Assembly (NCBI GenBank): GCA_030602265.1
Contig: JAUWAB010000029.1
Location: forward strand, 1-46,802
Source of the DNA: Prolixibacteraceae bacterium
GTDB taxonomy: Bacteria; Bacteroidota; Bacteroidia; Bacteroidales; Prolixibacteraceae
Direction: 5' to 3'
DNA: 46,802 nucleotides
Under the pieces are notes generated by a model. That model did no database searches and was not told the DNA's origin. It was given only the letters and a program-made list of their open reading frames with translations. Shown here piece by piece: positions 43,894 through 46,802 of this stretch; the first letter of the stretch is position 1; the number at the start of each line of letters is the position of its first letter. The position numbers and the translations under genes are program-made.

Positions 43894-44013
43894 CAATCCC
43901 GGAGGGATTGCATGTGGGTAGCAAAAGCGATGAGAGAAGAACAGATGACCCCGGCTGGGGTCAAACCAATTGTTGTTACCTCTTTGCTTCCCACATGTCA
44001 CCCCCTGCGGGGC
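43894..44013. repeat. Compound palindromic (REP-like) intergenic element, inverted pair
   Basis: Two copies of a 15-base core face outward-inverted: CATGTGGGTAGCAAA (43911-43925, minus-strand TTTGCTACCCACATG) and TTTGCTTCCCACATG (43983-43997). Each core abuts a small GC palindrome: AATCCC-GGA-GGGATT (43895-43909) on the left and CCCC-TGC-GGGG (44002-44012) on the right. A third palindrome, GACCCC-GGCT-GGGGTC (43947-43962), lies between. It resembles REP/BIME-type elements; no transposase is present in the window. It lies within the 448-bp gap 43841-44288, which otherwise holds no gene. A related single copy is at 3188-3218. Confidence 0.6.
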
Positions 44014-44253
44014 TCATAACATGCATTCACCCTGTGCCTGTCAATCCATCCCGCATTTACTGAATCGTAATCGCTATTATTCATATCCTTTTGTCACTTA
44101 TCCTTAAATCAGAACTCCTTAATGGTGAGGCTTTCATGTATTGAAATTCAGTTTTATTTCCCTGCAAATCTAATTCCCTGCCCTGGAATATTTAGTTAAA
44201 GGATGGTTAAATTCGTTTGTGGAAAAGTTAATGGCAATTTTCCCCCATTTTTT

Positions 44254-44261
44254 TATCTTTG
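44254..44261 (+). promoter_or_regulatory. Possible -7 element of the APC/CCC transporter gene
   Basis: TATCTTTG matches TAnnTTTG exactly and ends 27 bp before the ATG at 44289. A TTTG at the right upstream distance is missing, so the promoter call is weak. Confidence 0.35.
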
Positions 44262-44288
44262 GAAATTGTAGTCCTTAAATAAATCGAA

Positions 44289-46505
44289 ATGCAGTCAGAT
44301 CAGCGAAAATTCGGGACCGCACCGGTCTTTTTTACGGCCATATCCACTATTCTGGGCGCCATTCTTTTCCTGAGATTCGGATTTGCAGTGGGGACACTGG
44401 GTTTCTGGGGTGTAATCCTGATAATCCTCCTTGGGCATCTGGTAACCATACCCACTGCCCTGGCCATTTCTGAAATTGCCACCAACAAAAGGGTAGAAGG
44501 AGGCGGGGAGTATTTTATCATTTCCCGTTCTTTCGGATTGAATATCGGAGGAACGATCGGAATTGCACTTTTTCTTTCCCAGGCCATCAGCGTAGCGTTT
44601 TATGTGATTGCCTTTACAGAGGCTTTTGAATATCTTTTTCAGCTGGCCGCCGAAAAACTTGGCCTGATGCTTCCCCGGCAGATCGTTAGTATCCCGGTGA
44701 TGATCGGGCTCGGAGTCATGATCATCCGTAAAGGTGCCAATCTGGGGGTCAAAGCATTGTATTATGTGGTGGGTATCCTTCTCGTGTCGCTCCTTCTTTT
44801 CTTTCTGGGTAAAACAGAATACTCCAATACACTGAATTTCAGTCTGGCTACGGCAGAACTGCGAAATTCCGAACAGTTTTTTGTGGTTTTTGCCATAATA
44901 TTCCCGGCTTTTACCGGTATGACTGCCGGAGTGGGATTATCAGGAGACCTGAGAAAGCCCTCCCGTTCCATCCCGATAGGAACTATACTGGCCACGATTT
45001 CTGGAATGATCATCTACTTCTTTGTGGTGTATAAGCTGGCAGGTTCAGTATCACCGGAAGATATGCTGGAGCACCAGCTGATCATGTCCAGGATTGCCAT
45101 TGGCGGAATGATCGTTATTCCCCTCGGACTGGCAGCCTCCACTTTTTCATCGGCATTAGGTTCGGTGATGGTGGCACCGCGGACGCTTCAGGCGCTTGCA
45201 ATGGATAAAACCTTTCCTTCGGAAAAGATGAACAGCTGGCTTTCTGCAACAGCAGGGAGAGATAATGAGCCCAGAAATGCATCGCTCGTTACCACCCTGA
45301 TTGCCCTGGTCTTTGTTGCCTTGGGCGACGTTAACGCGGTAGCATCCATCATCTCCATGTTTTTTATGGTCACCTACGGTTCCCTATGCCTGATCTCCTT
45401 TCTCAACCACTTTGGATCATCTCCGTCATACCGGCCCTCATTCAAATCGAGATGGTATATTTCCCTTACCGGGTTTGTGGTGTCGGTATGGGTGATGTTC
45501 AAAATCAGTACTACCTATGCAGTGCTGGCATTTGCAGTGATAACGGTTCTCTTTATCTATATCGGTAATTACCGGAAGCACCTGAAGGGATTTACCTCCA
45601 TTTTTGCCAACACACTTTTTCAGCTGAACCGGAACCTGCAGGTACTGATCCAGAAGAAAAGCAGTCAGCAGGAGAGCAGTGAATGGCGCCCAAGTGCCAT
45701 CTGCATTTCGCGTGACTCATTTGTGCGCGACAAGGCTTTCAGGCTTTTAGGCTGGTTGTCTCACAGATATGGCTTCGGTACTTATCTTCACCAGATTACC
45801 GGTTACTATTCAAGAACAACAGCAAACCAGGCGCGTGAACAGTTAGCCAAATTATTGCGGCAGTATGGCGAGGACAACCATGTATATATAGATACCCTGA
45901 TCTCACCATCCTATACATCGGCCATTGCACAGGCGATACAGATTCCGGGGATTGCAGGAATGGAGAATAATATGGTCATTTTTGAATTTGACAAAGAGAA
46001 TTACAGCAACCTGGACGATATCATCGATAATTTTGCTTTAGTCGATTCGGGCGATTTCGATATCTGTTTACTGGGCAGCAGTTCGAAGCCGATGCACTTC
46101 AAGAACGGGATCCATGTGTGGATTGATTCCCTGGATACCTATAATGCCAATCTGATGATCCTGCTAAGTTTTATTTTGCTGGGTCATTCCGACTGGAAAA
46201 AAGGCCATATCCGGATTTTTGAAAAGTGCAGACCGGAAGAGTTTGAGGAGACTCTGAGAAAAACGGAAGAACTGGTGCAAACGGCAAGGCTTCCGATCAC
46301 CATGAACAACATTGAGATTATCATTCAGGAGCCCGACCAATCGTCGAAGGCACTGATCAACGAACGGTCCCAGGATGCAGGACTGACGCTTATCGGAATC
46401 CGTGAGGAGATGGTCAGACACTACAAGGAGGAGTTGTTTAAGGGATACGACAAACTGGGAACAGTGCTGTTTGTCTACAGTAAGTACCAAAAGAATATTG
46501 ATTAA
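44289..46505 (+). CDS. Cation-chloride-cotransporter-like APC-superfamily transporter
   Basis: A 738-residue membrane protein of the amino acid-polyamine-organocation superfamily, most like SLC12 cation-chloride cotransporters (NKCC/KCC). Evidence is the opening ISTILGAILFLRFGFAVG (18-35), which matches the SLC12 TM1 'GVMLFLR.GW.VG' region. GGGEYFIISRSFG (71-83), FAIIFPAFTG (201-210), SGDLRKPSRSIPIGT (218-232) and RPSFKSRWYISLTG after TM10 also fit. About 430 N-terminal residues hold roughly 12 helices, and a cytoplasmic C-terminal domain of about 300 residues, as in CCCs, ends the protein. It would couple Cl- to Na+/K+ movement across the inner membrane, for example in osmotic balance. Ion specificity is not predicted. 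An amino-acid permease role is the alternative. Confidence 0.82.
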   Translation: MQSDQRKFGTAPVFFTAISTILGAILFLRFGFAVGTLGFWGVILIILLGHLVTIPTALAISEIATNKRVEGGGEYFIISRSFGLNIGGTIGIALFLSQAISVAFYVIAFTEAFEYLFQLAAEKLGLMLPRQIVSIPVMIGLGVMIIRKGANLGVKALYYVVGILLVSLLLFFLGKTEYSNTLNFSLATAELRNSEQFFVVFAIIFPAFTGMTAGVGLSGDLRKPSRSIPIGTILATISGMIIYFFVVYKLAGSVSPEDMLEHQLIMSRIAIGGMIVIPLGLAASTFSSALGSVMVAPRTLQALAMDKTFPSEKMNSWLSATAGRDNEPRNASLVTTLIALVFVALGDVNAVASIISMFFMVTYGSLCLISFLNHFGSSPSYRPSFKSRWYISLTGFVVSVWVMFKISTTYAVLAFAVITVLFIYIGNYRKHLKGFTSIFANTLFQLNRNLQVLIQKKSSQQESSEWRPSAICISRDSFVRDKAFRLLGWLSHRYGFGTYLHQITGYYSRTTANQAREQLAKLLRQYGEDNHVYIDTLISPSYTSAIAQAIQIPGIAGMENNMVIFEFDKENYSNLDDIIDNFALVDSGDFDICLLGSSSKPMHFKNGIHVWIDSLDTYNANLMILLSFILLGHSDWKKGHIRIFEKCRPEEFEETLRKTEELVQTARLPITMNNIEIIIQEPDQSSKALINERSQDAGLTLIGIREEMVRHYKEELFKGYDKLGTVLFVYSKYQKNID

Positions 46506-46641
46506 CCAGGATTCTTATAACACGGTAGATGAAGTCAAAAAGAAAGAAGAATAATCTGCTGCAGTACCAAAGAATATACTGTTCAGTCAATTCCAGTTTA
46601 CCATTAAAAATACAATTCAACACATACAAACTGATACGTAT

Positions 46642-46802
46642 ATGAAGTTACGACTTTCAGGCCTGATGGCCTTATTTCTGCTTACATTCCTGATTTCGCA
46701 GGCCAAACTGACCCCTGCAAATCTCACCTGTGAATATATGTCAAACCCGACGGTTGTAGACGTTCTGCAGCCCCGTTTAGCCTGGGTCAACATCGCCTCT
46801 GA
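46642..46802 (+). CDS. Probable alpha-L-rhamnosidase, 5' fragment cut by window end
   Basis: The frame opens with ATG 46642 and runs off the end after 53 complete codons. It begins with a signal peptide (LSGLMALFLLTFLISQA). The mature start is LTPANLTCEYMSNPTVVDV followed by LQPRLAWVN, which matches the conserved N-terminus of GH78 alpha-L-rhamnosidases ('L..E...P.gid...PRLSW'). The rest of the gene, and hence the catalytic domain, lies outside the window. It lies 136 bp after the transporter; no promoter is evident. It may open another carbohydrate-degrading cluster. Confidence 0.75.
   Translation, partial: MKLRLSGLMALFLLTFLISQAKLTPANLTCEYMSNPTVVDVLQPRLAWVNIAS

Noticed and set aside
1-46802. 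CRISPR arrays, tRNA/rRNA genes, prophage or toxin-antitoxin genes
   Set aside because: No regularly spaced repeats, rRNA-like stretches or recognisable phage or toxin motifs were seen; a tRNA scan by program was not possible.

Overview
The window looks like a chromosomal segment of a free-living or particle-associated member of the Bacteroidota (Bacteroidales/Marinilabiliales-like). The reasons are two SusC/SusD pairs, ECF sigma and FecR-type anti-sigma genes, families largely confined to this phylum (GLPGLI, DUF4959/DUF5000-like, DUF4998-like and DUF5107-like proteins), weak Shine-Dalgarno use, and one good Bacteroidota-type promoter (TTTG / TAnnTTTG) in front of cydAB. No rRNA, tRNA, CRISPR array, transposase, integrase or phage gene was seen. 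The genus cannot be fixed from the sequence alone.

Layout. (1) 178-3107: a short RsmI-like methyltransferase, a PhnP-like metallo-beta-lactamase-fold hydrolase and an MFS transporter. (2) 3280-12177, all on the minus strand: cytochrome bd oxidase (cydAB), then a TCA-entry operon transcribed aconitase > NADP-type isocitrate dehydrogenase > a second, probably NAD-type isocitrate dehydrogenase > citrate synthase. Aconitase, citrate synthase and the first IDH are of the mitochondrial/eukaryotic sequence type. (3) 12628-14409: a divergently placed 593-residue protein with nitronate-monooxygenase-like motifs. (4) 14565-39207: a polysaccharide-utilisation locus (PUL) of four blocks. Block A is ECF sigma 1, full-length FecR, STN-containing SusC, SusD and two accessory surface lipoproteins. 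Block B is ECF sigma 2, which has no FecR beside it. Block C is a GH16 enzyme, a GH50-like (agarase-type) enzyme and a DUF5107-TPR protein. Block D is an 82-residue stand-alone anti-sigma-domain protein, an STN-less SusC, SusD and, beyond a terminator, a secreted endonuclease/exonuclease/phosphatase-fold protein. Strong hairpins separate the blocks. (5) 39463-43840: a CHRD-domain lipoprotein, convergent with a GLPGLI protein and an outer-membrane beta-barrel pair. (6) 44289-end: a cation-chloride-cotransporter-like APC protein and the first 53 codons of a probable alpha-L-rhamnosidase.

How it may work together. In the PUL, the SusCD pairs would import oligosaccharides released by the GH16 and GH50-like enzymes. 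Sigma 1, FecR and the STN domain of SusC 1 form a textbook trans-envelope signalling set. The most unusual feature is the partner set. Sigma 2 has no FecR, SusC 2 has no STN domain, and the gene before SusC 2 encodes only the cytoplasmic anti-sigma domain of a FecR. That domain aligns without gaps, residue number for residue number, with the N-terminus of the full FecR at 15407-16633. This suggests a soluble anti-sigma that does not depend on trans-envelope signalling, or else a decayed FecR. It is the best candidate here for an undescribed system.

Other points of note are the two IDHs with opposite predicted cofactor use in one operon, and a family of palindromic intergenic elements sharing the core TTTGCTWCCCAYATG near 3.2 kb and 43.9-44.0 kb.
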